The notes under the pieces are model-generated. The model had not been told where the DNA came from and ran no database searches. It worked only from the letters and a program-made list of their open reading frames with translations. From Chloroflexota bacterium (GTDB taxonomy: Bacteria; Chloroflexota; Dehalococcoidia; SZUA-161), in assembly GCA_016865955.1 (NCBI GenBank), contig VGNW01000133.1, forward strand, positions 1 through 6,555: a stretch of 6,555 nt of DNA, written 5' to 3'. The position numbers and the translations under genes are program-made. Position 1 is the stretch's first letter. Each line of letters opens with the position of its first letter. This document shows positions 5,903 through 6,555 of this stretch, one piece after another.

Positions 5903-6555
5903 AAGCCATCATACTGGTGGGGGGAGAGGGGCTTAGATTGCGTCCTTTAACATGCAATCTGCCCAAGCCAATGGTTCCCATTGTGAACAGGCCCTTCCTG
6001 GAACACATGGTGGAGAACATCAAGAGGCATGGCGTCCGCGAAATTGTACTCGCCATCTGCTACCTGCCCGACCGCATCCGGAGCTATTTCGGGGACGGCA
6101 GGGATTTCGGCGTAAAACTGACCTATGCCGTGGAAAAAACGCCTCTGGGAACCGGCGGCGCAGTGAAGAATGCGGAGGGGTTTCTAGACGACACATTCCT
6201 GGTATTCAACGGCGATATTTTCACCGACCTCGACCTCACCGACATGGTCAGGTTTCACAAAGAGCACAGAGCAAAAGCCACCATCGCACTCACCCCCGTG
6301 GAAGACCCCACTGCATATGGTGTAGTTGAAATCGATAATCAGAGCAAAGTCAAACGCTTCATCGAAAAACCGAGCTGGGATAGGGTAACCAGCAATCTCA
6401 TCAACGCCGGCACCTATGTACTGGAACCCGAAGTGCTGAAGCTGATTCCCAGCGGAGTTCACTGCATGATAGAGCGCGGACTTTTCCCCGACCTCGTGGA
6501 GCAGGGTGTCCCCTTCTTCGGCTACCGCTCCCACGCCTACTGGATTGATACCGGC
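5899..6555 (+). CDS. Sugar-1-phosphate nucleotidyltransferase (mannose-1-phosphate guanylyltransferase-like), 3' truncated by window edge
   Basis: The frame is open from GTG 5899 to the end of the window, giving 219 residues. The protein is the N-terminal Rossmann-like domain of the NTP-transferase family, which joins a sugar-1-phosphate to an NTP to give an NDP-sugar and pyrophosphate. Motifs: VGGEGLRLRPLT at 7-18 (usual form GGxGTRLRPLT, here Leu for Thr at 12); LPKPMVPIVNRPFLEHM at 21-37 with K23; LGTGGAVKNAEG at ~83-94; FNGDIF with metal-binding D106; FIEKP at 154-158; NAGTYVLEP at 169-177; and WIDTG at 215-219 with the second Asp, at the cut. MVPIVNRPFLEHM resembles GDP-mannose pyrophosphorylases, but UDP-glucose or dTDP-glucose enzymes are possible, and the distinguishing C-terminal domain (often hexapeptide repeats) is missing. 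It is coupled to metK by a GTGA overlap with its own SD, and may lead into cell-surface glycan genes downstream. Confidence 0.9.
   Translation, partial: MKAIILVGGEGLRLRPLTCNLPKPMVPIVNRPFLEHMVENIKRHGVREIVLAICYLPDRIRSYFGDGRDFGVKLTYAVEKTPLGTGGAVKNAEGFLDDTFLVFNGDIFTDLDLTDMVRFHKEHRAKATIALTPVEDPTAYGVVEIDNQSKVKRFIEKPSWDRVTSNLINAGTYVLEPEVLKLIPSGVHCMIERGLFPDLVEQGVPFFGYRSHAYWIDTG

Noticed and set aside
5952..6329. A + strand open frame of 125 codons at the right end
   Set aside because: It is in a different frame from the nucleotidyltransferase, whose frame from 5899 carries all family motifs and runs to the window edge.

Overview
This 6.6 kb window looks like a bacterial chromosome segment, with every gene on the + strand and packed tightly. 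Base composition is balanced, GTG starts are frequent and stop/start overlaps are tight. The mix of an SCP-x-type thiolase, a COG2187/COG0645 kinase pair and adjacent ahcY-metK is compatible with an anaerobic Chloroflexota (Dehalococcoidia-like) genome. That placement is an impression from the protein sequences and is not proven. No phage, transposon, CRISPR, rRNA or tRNA signal was seen.

Layout: (1) 1-606 is the 3' part of a thiolase, cut by the window edge. (2) 607-697 is a short AT-rich gap with an imperfect inverted repeat. (3) 698-790 is a 30-residue, strongly basic ORF with a good Shine-Dalgarno (SD) sequence. (4) 836-2457 holds two kinase-like genes, a COG2187 aminoglycoside-phosphotransferase-fold protein and a COG0645 P-loop kinase, which many bacteria carry as one fused protein. 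(5) 2462-3361 is a PHP-domain phosphoesterase. (6) 3378-4652 is S-adenosylhomocysteinase (ahcY). (7) 4670-5902 is S-adenosylmethionine synthetase (metK). (8) 5899 to the window end is the N-terminal part of a sugar-1-phosphate nucleotidyltransferase, cut by the window edge.

From 836 onward, gaps between genes are at most 17 bases and two junctions overlap or nearly overlap, so this stretch probably forms one transcription unit. MetK makes SAM; after methyl transfer, AhcY clears the inhibitory product SAH into homocysteine and adenosine. How the kinase pair and the PHP enzyme relate to that cycle is unknown.

The most unusual points are the departures from consensus in the three accessory enzymes: Trp in place of the last Walker A Gly, His in place of the Asn of the APH-type catalytic loop, and Gln in place of the first His of the PHP HxH motif. 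The core enzymes AhcY and MetK keep their catalytic residues. I did not find clear evidence of a wholly new system.
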